From contig JANTQA010000042.1 of the NCBI GenBank assembly GCA_027625915.1, positions 3,484,001-3,548,000 on the forward strand: 64,000 bases of DNA, given 5' to 3'. The position numbers and the translations under genes are program-made. The notes below the pieces were generated by a model, which saw nothing but the letters and a program-made list of their open reading frames with translations, had not been told where the DNA came from and searched no databases. This document shows positions 1 to 12,900 of the stretch, piece after piece; within the stretch, counting starts at the first letter, position 1; each line of letters starts with the position of its first letter. This stretch comes from Anaeramoeba flamelloides. Taxonomy: Eukaryota > Metamonada > Anaeramoebidae.

Positions 1-2319
1 ATTTTTGTTAATTTTTCTTTGCAAAGAGTTGAATTGAATACTCAATATCATTTCTATAATAAATCAGAAACATAGCGATATAATTATTATGGGGAGAATG
101 ATTTATTATTCTGATTTTTTTTCTTTTCTCTGTAAAAAATAATTTTAAAAAGTTAATTTATATAATTTTTGCCCAAAAAAAAAATTATTTTATTTTTAAA
201 AAACTGAAATTTCTCATAAAACCATTCCCAAAAACAACCAATCTGTATCTAACGAAAAATAAATAAATACAAGGTAAATTATATCAATCAATTATGTTGG
301 AAAATAAATAAAAGAGATTCTTTAATTTAAAGAAAGAACCTCTTTTTTCAGAAATGTACATATGTCCCTACGACCCAAAAAACACTAAAAATGAAAAACT
401 GATCAAATACTTTCCATTAAACCAATTGAAAAAACAAAATGATAAAATAAAAAAAAATAAAGTTTCAATTTAACTTTTTCTTGAAAACATGTTTCGCCAA
501 AATCATTGAATTCACACTTGAAATTATGTATATTTTTAGATACACTAACTTGTTTTAACTTATTTACAAAAACAAATTCTAAATTATGGGGAATTTTCTT
601 TTCACAAAAGGCACTAATTTGGTCCTCAAATGTTTTTTTAGTTTTAAATGGTAAAATTAAAAAAAAGTTAAACTAAAAAGATAAACTTTCTTGAAAACCA
701 TTTTAATTAAATATATTAACTTATTCTTTGATTTCAAGCTTTTCTCAACCCCAATTTTTCAAAAAAAAATAAAAAAGTGCACAGTAATTTCAAAAAAATA
801 TTTTCAATATTCAAAAGTTGAGAGTGTTATTATTCTAAAAAAAATTATCACAGTAGTTAATTGAATTAAGTTATGAACTTAATTTCGAAAAATATTAATC
901 AAAAAAAAATAGTGCTTAATTTTAGTAAGGACATATAATAAAACTGGAAATTTAAATACAATTTAATCACATATCAAATTAAAAAAATTTTCATTGTAAT
1001 TTTTGATACTGGTGATATTTACAATTAAAATTAGATACTTTTTAAAACTGTCTTAATAAAACAAAAACAATAATAATAACTTGAGTTTTAAATTGTTTAT
1101 AAAAAATAAATCATAAAAAATGTAATGTATTTCCAAAAGAGGTACATTTTTTTTTAGATTTCAATAAATATTTTCTTTTTAAATAGTTTTATTTATAAAT
1201 TAGTAATCTAGCATTAAGGGTGGAGTACTTAGGATGAATAATAATTTTTTGAAGCAGAATAAAAAATATTTAAACAATTTTTATAACAGAAACGAATACA
1301 AATGAAAAATAAATCGAAATGTGAGATACTATATATCTCTAAAAAAACAACAATGAAAAACTATGACATTTTTAGAAAAACATACCAAAAATAGAAATTC
1401 AATTCCTAATTTAAATTGATGTCAATTATTATTTTGAATATAAACTATGCCGGTTTTGAAGTGTCGCTCTTTGACAAAATTTTGAGATCTCGCTGATATT
1501 TTTTTTTCATTTTATAAAAGAATAGTTATTTGTTCTAAAGAATATTATAAAATCATAATTTGTTAAATACCAAGGGTTATGAAATAACTACAAATTTGAT
1601 TAAATTTAATCAAAACTATTGTATACTGACAGAAAGCAGTTTGTTGCTTATTTAAGAAATTTAAGCATTTGGAAATATAAATAATAAAAGATTTTTTTTT
1701 TTTTCATAATTTGAATTTTTGAAATATTGAATATAGAGTTGAGAATCCTTTTAATTACTTTTTTAATTTGAATTTTTTGAAATTGGAAATGCTTTTAAAC
1801 TATTTTTTTTTAAAAAATTTCCATTTTTGGAATTGAGAATGTATTTAAACTTATTTTTAGTTAATTGAATTTTTTGTCAATAGATCCTATGAAATTGTTT
1901 TTTGTAATTTGGATTATGTGAAATTGGTAATACTGTGAAACTTTTTTCTTTTAAACAAAGGTTTTAATATTGAGATCCTGTGAAATAATTCTTTGTCAAA
2001 ATTGGAATCTTTTTTAATTGAGATTCGTGTGATTTTTGAGATACTTGTTTTTTTTGTTTTTTTTTCTAAAATAATATGATTTTTTTTAAAAAATTGGATT
2101 TTTTGTTAATAAAAATATCTTGTTAAATATTTTTCTAAATTAATATATTTTTTGCTTGTTAAAATCTGATGAAAATAATTTTTTTTTAGTTATTTGAATT
2201 TTTTTCAACCAAAAGATGCACAATTCCACAATACTATTTTAGTAATAAGCCCCACTCTTGAGTGTTCACTGAGTGGTAATGCTCCTAAGTGGAATTTTAA
2301 CAACTGTTGAATTAGTAAA

Positions 2320-2800
2320 TATTTAACAATTTCAAAATGTGTTCATCAAAATATTTCCCCAAAAAATATAAAAAAATTACACACTTTTTTTTTTTCTAAA
2401 ATGAGGTACGATTAATTTCAATTATGGGATGAGCATTACAATAAGTAACAAGATAAGGATACAAATGGTTTTTTTAAACAATAAAATATTGTAAAAGTTT
2501 TTTTTCTATTCGAAATTTTGTCAAGATTAAAACTCTTTTAGAAAAATTTTTATCATCAAAAAGAAAATAATAGCTATCAATTTCCACCCCTTAAAAAAAT
2601 ATCATATAAAATTGATGATCATAAATTGTAATTTCTTTAATTGAAGTAATGTCTTACAAATAAATAAATTGGTTCATTGTTAAGAATCAATAAATGGTTA
2701 ATTAAAATTTTGGATCTTTAATTAGTTTTCTGAAGAATTAATTTTTAGAAAGTTTTTTTTAAATAAAATTTTGCTCTGCTTTTTAGGTAATAGTTTATAA
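2320..2800 (+). repeat. Dispersed repeat family E, copy 1
   Basis: This segment aligns by eye with about 60740-61215. Shared words include AAGAAAATAATA, a CACCCCT/AACCCCT block and TTTTTACCC/TTTTAGG near the right end. The order of blocks is the same in both copies and they differ by many substitutions, so the pair is old. No terminal inverted repeat or coding capacity was found, and the boundaries are approximate. Confidence 0.5.
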
Positions 2801-2804
2801 TACA

Positions 2805-3446
2805 TAAATCCCATTTCACTCAAAATGGAACCAACCAAAAATGAAAAATTCACTTTTTTTTTTTTTTTTTTGAAGAATCAACGAATATAAGATCGTTTAG
2901 AAATAAAAGAAATAATAAACTTCAGATAAGAGTTGATATACATAAAAGAAATGCCCGAAAAAACTATAAATTTTTGAAAAAAATAAAAGGTTAAATTAAT
3001 TTGGGGCACTTTTATTGAAACGAGGATGCAAATTTTCTCAATTTCTTTAGAAAATTAAAATTGTAGACAATAAAATTTTTTCATAGTGAATGTATGAATT
3101 TTAAAAGAAATTACAAACCCTCAATTTTCTTAATTATAATTTGGTTTTTTTAGAACATTTTTTTTTTTTTTTGAATTGGTAGTTTAAAAGAGAAAGAGAA
3201 AAATAAATAAGAAAAATCAAATAAGAAAAAAAGAAAAGAAAAAATAAAAAGAATTATAAAAATAAAAAGAATAAAAAAGAATATATAGAAAAGAACCGAA
3301 AAAAAACAAAATTGTCCAAAATGAGAAAAAATGATTTTGATCTAAAAATTGAAATTTTATTTTGAGAAGAATATTGGATTAAAATCACTAAATTTGTTCT
3401 ATTTCTTCAATGGATTAGACCCCTTTGATTGAAAAAAGAGTTTTTA
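2805..3446 (+). mobile_element. Family C short non-autonomous DNA transposon, copy 1
   Basis: The left end reads TAAATCCCATTTCACTC and the right end reads CCCCTTTGATTGAAAA followed by GAGTTTTTA, forming imperfect terminal inverted repeats. The interior is collinear with 47756-48306, sharing for example AAATGAGAAAAAATGATTTT and CTCAATTTCTTTAG. It is longer than that copy because of a GA/A-rich expansion near 3185-3300. It has no coding capacity, and TA at both extremes is the possible target duplication. Confidence 0.65.
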
Positions 3447-3937
3447 TCGAATATTTAAATGTTTTTTATTCTTTATACTTTCAGCAATTTAATCATTAAT
3501 TAAATTTAAATTTCAAAATTAACTTCAGAATTAAAAAATTATACAAATTTTTTTAATATTTTCTTTATCAAAGCAGGAATAAGGATTCAAACGAAATTAT
3601 TTTTTACTTATCAAAACATTTTTTATTGTTATTTTAGATTACTCTTTTAACTTTGCTTTTATAATGTAGTAAAAAATTCATATTTGTATAGAATATAACA
3701 ATAATCAATTCTATACTCCAAAACTTGACTAGAGTTTAATTCAAAGTAATTTTAAAAAAAAAGTTTCAAAAATGGAATTATTTTTTTTATCCTTATTCCT
3801 TGAATAATAATTTATCTTTTTGAATAATTTTACAAATCTTTTTTTTTTTTAAATCACAAAGTATAATTGTTTCAAAAAAAGTTTAAAATTAATTTCTTTT
3901 CATTTTTTTTTTTAATTTATTACTTGTTTTTTAACCC

Positions 3938-3976
<39 letters not shown>

Positions 3977-3981
3977 AAAAA
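3938..3981 (+). repeat. AAT microsatellite plus poly-A tract at a splice acceptor
   Basis: Nine AAT units run into a long A tract that ends in GGGTAG, the inferred acceptor of the first visible HECT exon. This acceptor has no polypyrimidine tract. Confidence 0.9.
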
Positions 3982-3987
3982 GGGTAG

Positions 3988-4472
3988 TGATTTGCAAAAA
4001 GCAATTGAACCATCAATTATAAATCAGATTTCTATCTTAGAAAAAACTGCAAAAACAACAACTTCATTTCAATATTTAAGAAGAATTGCCATTTTAATAT
4101 GTTTTCATGCATTTTCGAAAAAGGAATTTTCAAAAACATTGTATCGTTTAATTAAATTATATCACCTTTTAAATAAGCAGGCAAAAGAGATTCTTAATAC
4201 TTGGTTTGAAAAATCTATACCATCATCAATATTAACAAAAATTGTAACATTTTTAAACATTTTCATTTCAAATGAAATTCCACAAACAAGAGAAATATAT
4301 TTACCACCTTCCCAAACAATAATAGATGCATCTACATTACTTGGAGATATTTTTGTTGTAAGAATTTTCTCTTATTTATATCCTCTTTTTGTCTCTAATT
4401 TAATTAATAATATAAAGAACCATTTATCCTAATATTTGTATCTCGAAATAAATTTTTCTTTCTTTTTTAAAT

Positions 4473-4512
<40 letters not shown>

Positions 4513-7500
4513 ATAAATATTAATTAGGCTAATAGAAAGAAAAATGACAAAGTTAAAGTAGAAATATTTTACAATGAACGAATTAATCAAACTTTTAATT
4601 ATCAAGAAAATTATGTAAATTTTATTAACAAGAACACCAACAAATTTTCATTTTGTAATTTCTCATTTATTTTAAGTGCGCAAACAAAATCAAAATTATT
4701 AACTCTTGAATCCCAATATAAAATGAGGAATTCTCTGCGTGAAAGTGTGCTTAATTCTCTATTAATTAATGAGCCTATTAGCCCATATTTTGTTCTTGTT
4801 GTAAGAAGAGATCATCTGGTTCAAGATTCAGTTAATGCAATACTTCGCGTATTTTTTTTTATTTTTTTTTTGTTTTATTATTTATTCTTTTTTTGTTTTG
4901 TTTTTTTAATTTTTTATAAAGTAATTTTAATAAAATTAAATAAAAAAAAATGTATACCTAACGAATACCATTTCAAAAATTAAACTTTCTTAGGCTAGCA
5001 AAAATGACTTAAAAAAAAAATTAAAAGTTGTTTTTGAAGGAGAAGATGGAGTTGATGAAGGAGGCGTTAAAAAAGAATTTTTCCAATTAGTAGTCCAACA
5101 AATTTTTGATCCAAAATATGGAATGTTTGTTGAAAATGAAGAAATGAACAAGACAAACTTTTGGTTTAATAAAAGTTATATTGGCGAAATGGGTTCATAT
5201 CGACTTATTGGAACAATTCTGGGGTTAGCTATTTATAATTCTGTAATCTTGGATGTACGATTTCCATCGGTGGTATATAAAAAATTACTCAATAGGCCGT
5301 TAGTTTTAGAAGACTTGCACGATTATCGGCCTGAAATTGAAAGGGGTATGTGGCAATTACTTGCTTATGAAGACAGTGTTGAGGAAATATACATGAGGAC
5401 TTTCCAAATTTCATATAAAACTGTCTTTGGAGAAGAAATATTTGTAAATCTAAAAAAAAATGGTAATAAAATTCCTTTAACTAATGAAAATCGCGAAGAA
5501 TATGTTAAATTATTTGTTGAATGGGAACTTAACAAATCGATCGAGAAACAATTCCTTGCCTTTAGAAACGGGTTTGAATCAGTTTGTGGAAGTGAAGTCT
5601 TTTCTGTAAACATTTCTTTCTTTTTTCCTTTAATTAATTTATTTTTCTATTATTTTTTCTTTATCCGTTTATTTAGATTTTTTTTTTTTTTTTGTTGTAT
5701 GAAAATAATGGAGAATACAAAGACTATGTAAAAATTTAAAAGAAAAAAAAAAGATACGAGAATAACACTTTTTTACAAAATACCAAAAAAAATATTTGAA
5801 ATAATTTTAATATTTTACAAATAAAGGTTTATTTATTTCAGGTTAATTAGATTTAAATATATAAATTTTGTAAGAAAAAAAAATGGAATTTGATCTTTAC
5901 AATATTTCAAAAATGGTGTTATGGTCATTTTAAAAAAACTTTTGCAAAAAAACTTTTAAAACAGTATGTCAAACTTAAACTGAACTAGTTAACGTGGACT
6001 AGATTTCAAACTTTATAAAACTGATTAAAAATAAAATCAATCTTATTTATTTATCATAAAAGTAAATCATTTAAATCGGATATGTCTAACTATTCTATCA
6101 TTTTTTAACTATTTTAATTCAGAAAAAAATCTAAAAAGAAGAATCTGTTTAATTTTAATTTATTAATGTTATGATTTTTTTTTTTTTTGATACTATTGGT
6201 TATTTTTATCCATTCTAAATGTTTTAAATAATATAAAAGTAAACCTTTTTCCAGTAAAGGGGGTCCTAGTTGTAGTGGGTGGATTACACGCGTTTAAATG
6301 TTTTAAATCAATTTTAGAGAAAAAAATTATTTTGGAAATTTAAATCATTTTTTCACATTTTGTCACATTTCGCTTTTTCTTTTTTTTAATTTTTTTTTGA
6401 TACCTAATTTTTTTGTAATTTTTTCTAGTAAGATCAATAGTCACTTGGTAAAAACGTGTTATTCTATGTTACTGAAACAGTGAGAATTATTGTAAAAAAA
6501 TCATATTGGTTTCTATTGGAATTTTATTTGGATCTTAAATTGAAGATCAAAATGAGCATTGTTGTTTTGCTCAATGGAGTAACCTAAGAATTTGAGTTTT
6601 TCAATTTCCAAGAAAATCTATTGATTCATTAGTTTTATTTCATAGATATACCAACTATTCTTACAATTTTTATATTAATCTACTTATTTTTTATTTGTTA
6701 TAAAACAGTCAATTATAAAAAATAATTGATACTTGAAAAAAACTGTTTTTTTTGGATACCCCTTTGACTGAAACAAAGTTTATAATTGCACATTTTTGTA
6801 AGAAGATCGTAAATTGAAAAACTACCATGTACCCACATAAACATTCACGGATACACGTCCAAGAATATAACTCTCTCTATCCTGAGGACAAAATTATCTC
6901 TTAAATATTTTAAGTTTATTTTAAATTTGTACTTTTTGAAAAAATTAAGTTCAAGATCGCAATATATTTAATTGTTCAAGTTACAAAAGTTTCCAAGAAA
7001 TAAAACTAAAACTAAAAAAATACATATTCCTGATGACTTTTTGAATTATAAAAGAAATAACAACAATACCATTTAACAATAACAAAACAAGTATGAGAAA
7101 AAAATAATACATTTTTTATTTCGATTGCAAATGATTTTTCATCGTATTAAAACGATATTTTAATAAATATTTTGTTTTCATTTGCAATTTTTTTTTTTTT
7201 TTTTTTTTAACAGTAAAAAAAATTAATTTTCAATTATATTTCCAAAATAATTTTTTTATTTTTATGAACTTTTATTATTTTGATAAAGTTAATTGAACCA
7301 GAAGAATTGGAAGCTTTAATTTGCGGAGATCATGAATTTGAAATGAAAGACTTAAAAAAATCTGCAAAATATAGAGACGGCTATAACAGCGGATCTATTC
7401 AGATGAAGTAAGATTTTCTAAAAAATTATTTTTAATAACTTTATTGTATTTTTTTAAAAAAAATAATTTTTTCATTTTGTAAATATCATATTATCCTTAA

Positions 7501-7788
7501 ATTTATTTTAACAAAACAATTAGATGGTTATGGAATATTATTTTTAGTTGGACAAAAGAAAAGCAAAAGAAATTTCTCGCATTTTGTTTTGGAACAGATA
7601 GAGTTCCAATTGGTGGATTAAGCAATCTTCGATTTACAATAACACGTGGAGGGCCGGATAGCGAGATCTTACCAAAGGCAAGTACTTGTTATGGGATACT
7701 TATTTTGCCAGCATATTCCACAAAAGAAAAATTAAAAAAAAAAATTGAATTAGCAATTGAAAATTCTCAAGGTTTTGGATTATTTTAA
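3988..7788 (+). CDS. UBE3A-like HECT E3 ubiquitin ligase, 3' part of gene
   Basis: HECT ligases accept ubiquitin from an E2 on a C-terminal cysteine and pass it to substrates. Five exons join in frame: 3988-4357, 4528-4848, 4994-5605, 7289-7407 and 7524-7788, giving about 562 residues that end at TAA. The first encodes the helical region that precedes HECT in UBE3A/E6AP. The second contains NKFSF and VRRDHLVQD; the third has DEGGVKKEFFQLV, the WFN block and LGLAIYN. The last carries GTDRVPIGGL, the catalytic cysteine (codon 7687-7689, in STCYGILILP) and a C-terminal QGFGLF that matches the E6AP-type ending. The fold looks complete and catalytic residues are kept. No Met start is visible: the first exon begins with a split codon, so the N-terminal part lies upstream. 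Intron 4 (5606-7288) hosts a family B transposon. Assignment to the UBE3A class is strong; one-to-one orthology is unproven. Confidence 0.93.
4476..4509 (+). repeat. AT dinucleotide microsatellite in HECT intron
   Basis: An uninterrupted AT run lies 18 bases before the acceptor of the second visible HECT exon. Confidence 0.95.
6240..6782 (+). mobile_element. Family B short non-autonomous DNA transposon, copy 1
   Basis: The left end is TAAACCTTTTTCCAGTAAAG and the right end is CCCCTTTGACTGAAACAAAG followed by TTTA, so the termini are inverted repeats. The interior is collinear with 13767-14295, with shared words such as GATCAAAATGA and TAGTTTTATTTCATA. It has no open frame. It sits wholly inside the 1.68-kb intron of the HECT ligase. 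TA at both ends could be a target-site duplication. Confidence 0.7.
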
Positions 7789-9951
7789 CAAGATCACTTT
7801 TTTATTTTTATTAAAGATATCTAATTATTTATTTTCAAAGGTGTCTTTTTTTACTGAAAAATTAATTTTATCAATTCAATGGATCCGATATTTTTTAATA
7901 TACACTCATTTAATATAAAGAAAATTTTAAAAAAATTAAACTCGTTATTAAAATGGCATTTTTCTTTTATCATTGACGAAAAAAGAATAAAAAAAAAGAA
8001 TATTTTTTGCTTTTCCTTATTTTTTTATTTGTTTTCTAAAACATTTTTTTAATATTTTAAATTAAGAAAAGCAAATTGTTTTCAATTATGAAATGTTGAA
8101 AACTGATATAATAAAAATATCAAATTTTTCCAACTATAAGAAATACTCTACCATAGGATTTTTAATAATTAGTTTGATTTTGAAATATAAAGGTTCCAAA
8201 AATGAAAATAATCTATAACTCAAAAGTAAATTTAGTCAATAAAAATTATTAGAAATTTTGATTTGTTTTTTTCCATTTTTAATGTGCTGGATTTTCTTTT
8301 TATTGAGGAGTGGATTTAAAAAGGGGAAAGATCAGGTTGTTATTTGCTAATACTGAAAATACTGAAACATAAAAGTATGGTGATTTGGAAATAAAAATAA
8401 GAAAGTAAAAAATGCCAAAGGTTTTAAAAAAATTAGATCAGCAAGAAAAAAAAGAAATTATAACAATTAAACAACTAACCCACCAAATGAACATTTATAA
8501 TCACTTGTCAAATTAACTTAGATTTACCAAAAGTATCTTTACTCAAATTTTTGGTTTTCTTAATTAAAGATAGAATTGCTTTTTTTTTTTTTGATTTTTT
8601 TCCAATAGCTTCTTATAAACCCTTTTAAATTTATTTTTTTTTTTTATTTTGTTTTCTTTGTTTTTCTTTTCGGTTTTTTTGTTTTTGTGTTTTAATTTAT
8701 AAAAATATTTTGGGTATGTCTTCCCCTATTAATAAACCTGAAATCTATGATTTTACAATTAAATTCCCTTTTATGAAATTTAAGTAAAGGGGAATTTTAA
8801 GTGTGATTAGTACTTCTTTAATAATTTTAAAAGATAAGTTTATATTAATTTTTAATTATGTTTAATTTTTCTTTATTTGTAAGTGATTTTAACCTGTTAT
8901 TAAGGGATTTCATCTAAAAATAATTGTTGCCAAAAAATTATCATTTTTGTGATTTTATGAGTTTATTATTATTTTTTAAAAAATTAGTTTCCGAACACTC
9001 CTTCTTACAAAATCAATTACAGTCGGTTACTAGGTCAAGGTACAAAATTTGAACAGAATATAAAACTACAATAAAAATCTCAAATTAAGGTACAAAATTC
9101 TGATTCTCGTAATATGATTTGAGTTTTAAAAAATTCAAAAAAAGTGCTTTAATTTTGGAAATTTTTTGTACTTAAAATTTCGTTGAAAGTTTGTACTAAA
9201 AAGTAGAATTGACTGTATCCGGAAAGGTGGTCTTTCTGTTTAATCATGTAAAAGAAAAGATTTATTTAAAATCCACAACATCTTCAGGTCTATTTTTTAG
9301 TATATTCCTTTGATTAATCTCAAACATTCCCATAAACACATTTCTACATCCAAAACATCATTTAATAAAATTCAAAATTTAATCAAAAATGTTCGAAAAA
9401 TTGAAAAAATAAAGATTTAACTCTGATTTTGGGTTCATTTCACAAATACTGCAACGAAATGGTATTTTGGTTTCATAGTTTCAATACCCGATTGACAATC
9501 AAAAAATCTTTTTTTCAATAATTTTGTTATATGTTAAAATTTTATTAAATCAAAATATTGTACTTGCTTCCTTAAAAATCTTTTTTGACTTTTTACCAGA
9601 CTAACTCAAAAGTAAAACCATTTTCACAAAATTCAACACACTTAAAAAATAAAACAATTAATTATTTCAATGTTAATCATTTTAACAAAACTTAACCAAA
9701 CAATACTTTGTGTTTACTCAAACTAAATAATAAAAAAAAAACCAATAATTTTTATTACATTACAATTAGATCCAAGTTTAAAACTTTCAAACTCAATATT
9801 TCCTTGACAGTAAAAAGCAATTTTGACTAAAAATTACGGAACAAACATATTGAATAGAGTTGAATCAATGATCTCCCAAAATATTATCCAAAATTCACTT
9901 TGTATCATTTTTTATCTTTTTAAAATTTATTCATAATCCTCAAACAAACAA
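7789..9951. other. Intergenic region between the HECT and ATG18 genes
   Basis: The region lies between two genes on the same strand. It holds one family A element (9020-9215). The remainder is A/T-rich sequence with many stops in all frames, and I see no further gene or RNA. The promoter of the downstream gene should lie toward the right end, but no element can be named. Confidence 0.6.
9020..9215 (+). mobile_element. Family A Tc1/mariner-like MITE, copy 1 (diverged)
   Basis: Ends are CAGTCGGTT on the left and AATTGACTG on the right, flanked on both sides by TA. The interior AATAAAAATCTCAAATTAAG matches the other family A copies. Its length of 196 bp and lack of coding capacity fit a MITE. 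Many substitutions in the left arm suggest an old insertion. Confidence 0.75.
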
Positions 9952-12900
9952 ATGACAAGCTACCAAAAGGGTGACAATCTCGAGTTAAATTGCCTCAGCT
10001 TTAACCGAAAAAAAACATGCTTTTCTTGTGGGCTTTCAAACGGCTTCAAAATATATAACACAAGCCCATTCCAAAAAAGATTTAAAAGAAAGTTTGAATC
10101 TTTTGGGATCATCCAACTCGAGCTTTTAGGGAGCAGTAACATCATGACATTTGTACGATCATCTACACCAAACAAATTAACAGTTTGGGATGACTACCAA
10201 TCACAAGAAATTGCAGAGCTCAATTTTAACACCGAAATCACAGCCTTAAAAATATTTATGGACAAAGTTGTTGTGTGTTGCGCAGATAGTGTTATTGTTT
10301 ATCGTTTAACAGATCTTGAATCATTGGATCGAATTAACACGTACCAAAACCCACATGGTTTAATTTCGGTGCGGGAAAATGACGAAGAACAATTGAAGGT
10401 TCTTGCAGTCCCTGGTACAAAAAAAGGTGAAATTGTTATCAAAAGCTATACTGATAATTCTTACACAAATGTTTTTAAGTAAAAAAATTTTTTTTCTTTT
10501 CTTTTCTTTTTTTTTCTTTTTTTTTTTTTTTTCTTTTTATTTTTTTTTGTTCTTAATTCTTTTTTTTTTGAATTTTTTGATCGTGGTGTAATTGAAAATT
10601 AAGCCAAAGAACAATAGTCTTTTTTCATATTCAAATTCTTCGTGTTCTGAAAACTATTTTTTCACAAACAGTTCTTTTTATATTGGTACACTTTTTAGTA
10701 TTTTTTTGATTTCAATTTGCCCAATGTTCATAGAATTAAAATGAGAATTGTCCAAATTTTATCTTTCTTTTATGTATAATAAATACAGCTGAAGGCTATT
10801 CAAAATCAAACAGCGAAGCAAGAAGTTACATTTTCCCAATTTTTTAAAATTTTAAATTGTGAGAACCTTATTGAAAAAAGAATTTTTTGAGTTTCACGAG
10901 ATATTGAAACTTTGAAACAAAAATGTAATTCGTTTCTCTATTTGTGAAAAAAAAAAAAAAACAAAAGTAAATCAGAGCTGAAGCTTTCATTTTTCCATTT
11001 TTGGAACATTTTTTATTAAAATTTTTGAGTTTTCTTAAATTATGTTTCGGATTGAGAAATGTATTACAGCGAATGAGTGAAATTAATAAAATCATAAATC
11101 AATAAAAGAAATATGAGAAGATGCTCATTTGAAACAAATCTTTTCTTTTAGAAGACCAAACAAGAAAGATCACCTTACCAGAAAAAAACTTTGTGAAATC
11201 AAGAATGTAAAAAAAAAAATTCGAACAAATTTTATTTTCGAAGATTTGTTTTCTTTATCTTATTCTAAATTGTATGAGAAGAAATAGCAGATTATATTGG
11301 ATTTCTTCCCCCATTGCTATTTATTGTTTTTTGAAACAAACCTTTTTTTTATAAAATTTGCTTTCAAAATTCTAATTTCAAATATTTTTATCAAACTAAG
11401 ACAAAACAAAGGATACTTGTTACAAAAATTAAAGTAAAGGGACTAGATTCTCGAAATCAAAAAACCTCTACAAATCTAAAAGATTCAACCCAAAATAAAA
11501 GAAAATATGGTTAATCAGATTCAGAATCAAAATTCAGAATTATTTTGATTTTTACAAATTTAATGGAAAATAAATAATTATCAAATCAAACAAATCAATC
11601 CAATAAATCTTTATTTCCGAAGAATTTAAAAACTATCCTATTTTCTTTACTAAATCAAGAATTAAATTAATTTAATTGAAAATAGGAATTAAAAATCTTT
11701 TTTAAATTTTTTTAGAAATAAAAAGTAATTTCTTTCTCAAAAAATTTTTCAAATAAAAGTTTTACACTTCAGAATTAAAAATAAAACCAAGTAAAGAAGT
11801 AATTTTATCAAATATTAAAGATAAATACAAGAAATAAACGATTTTTTACTTAATTTTTGGTTAATCAAATTTGTTAATTATTTTGATTTCCATTTTTTCA
11901 TTGGTATGTAAATATATTATATTGGTATATCTGAAACTCTTATATTTATTAAAATATTAATATATTTGATTAAAGAAATGATTTGATTTCCTTTAGTTTC
12001 ATATAAATGGTGGCCACTCAAATTTTGGTACAATGTACCTACCTCCTTCAAAGAAAATACTTTTCGATAAACTTGCATTTGAAATTTAAATGTTATAAAA
12101 ATTACATTAGTGTTCAAATATTCAAGAATTCAATGGCTCAAATTTTCAAATGAATTTTTTTCCAATATTCACATGTAAAGCAATTTTGGACTCTTATTTT
12201 TTTTAGATTGATAAAATTAAGAAGTTTTCATAAAAAGAAAGTTTTAAAAAATGTGGGGTTATTTTTCATAAATACCATTTTTTCAGACTTTTTCTATTTT
12301 AATAAATTAAAATAATAAAATCTTTGGAAGTGAGATAGGGGTTGGAGTTTGGAAGAAAAGCACTTTTAAAATTTTTTAATACTCACTTTCTAAAAACTTT
12401 ATTTTTTTGCAAAATTTTAATTAAAAAACAATGTTAAAGGGAAATTTTTATATCATTTGAAATGAAAACACCAGTATTTTTATCGTTTTGTTAAATGCTA
12501 AGTGTTTTTTAAAAAGGTGTTTTGAATTATTTTTTAAAAAAAGAAAAGAAAAGAAAAGACCATTTAAAAGAACAATATGTAACTCAAAACAACTAAGCTT
12601 AATTTCAAAAATAGGGGCAGATTTTTCATCAGAAAAAAATTAGTTTAATTGTTTTTTTAATTGAATTATAATGTATTTTACTACATTTTTTAGAGACAAT
12701 AGTCAATATAGATTAATAAATAAAAATATAGTGTAATCATTGTATTTTTTAAAAGACAAATGAAAAAAGAAAATAATAATAATAATAAAGTTTTTCCCTA
12801 ATTTTGAAATTTGGCTTATAATAAGTTTTGAATATTTTGGTATTTGAAATTTAAAGTATCAGAATTTTCATCTTGTTTTCTTTTTTCAATTCTAAATTAT

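Larger units (their letters stand above)
1..3987. other. Non-coding stretch upstream of the first recognisable HECT exon
   Basis: No convincing coding exon was seen on either strand. The first recognisable HECT exon begins at an acceptor at 3986-3987 with a split codon, so this stretch is most likely largely intron of that gene, with its 5' exons either missed here or beyond the left edge. It holds a repeat of family E (about 2320-2800), a family C element (2805-3446) and an AAT microsatellite next to the acceptor. The rest is low-complexity A/T sequence. Confidence 0.5.
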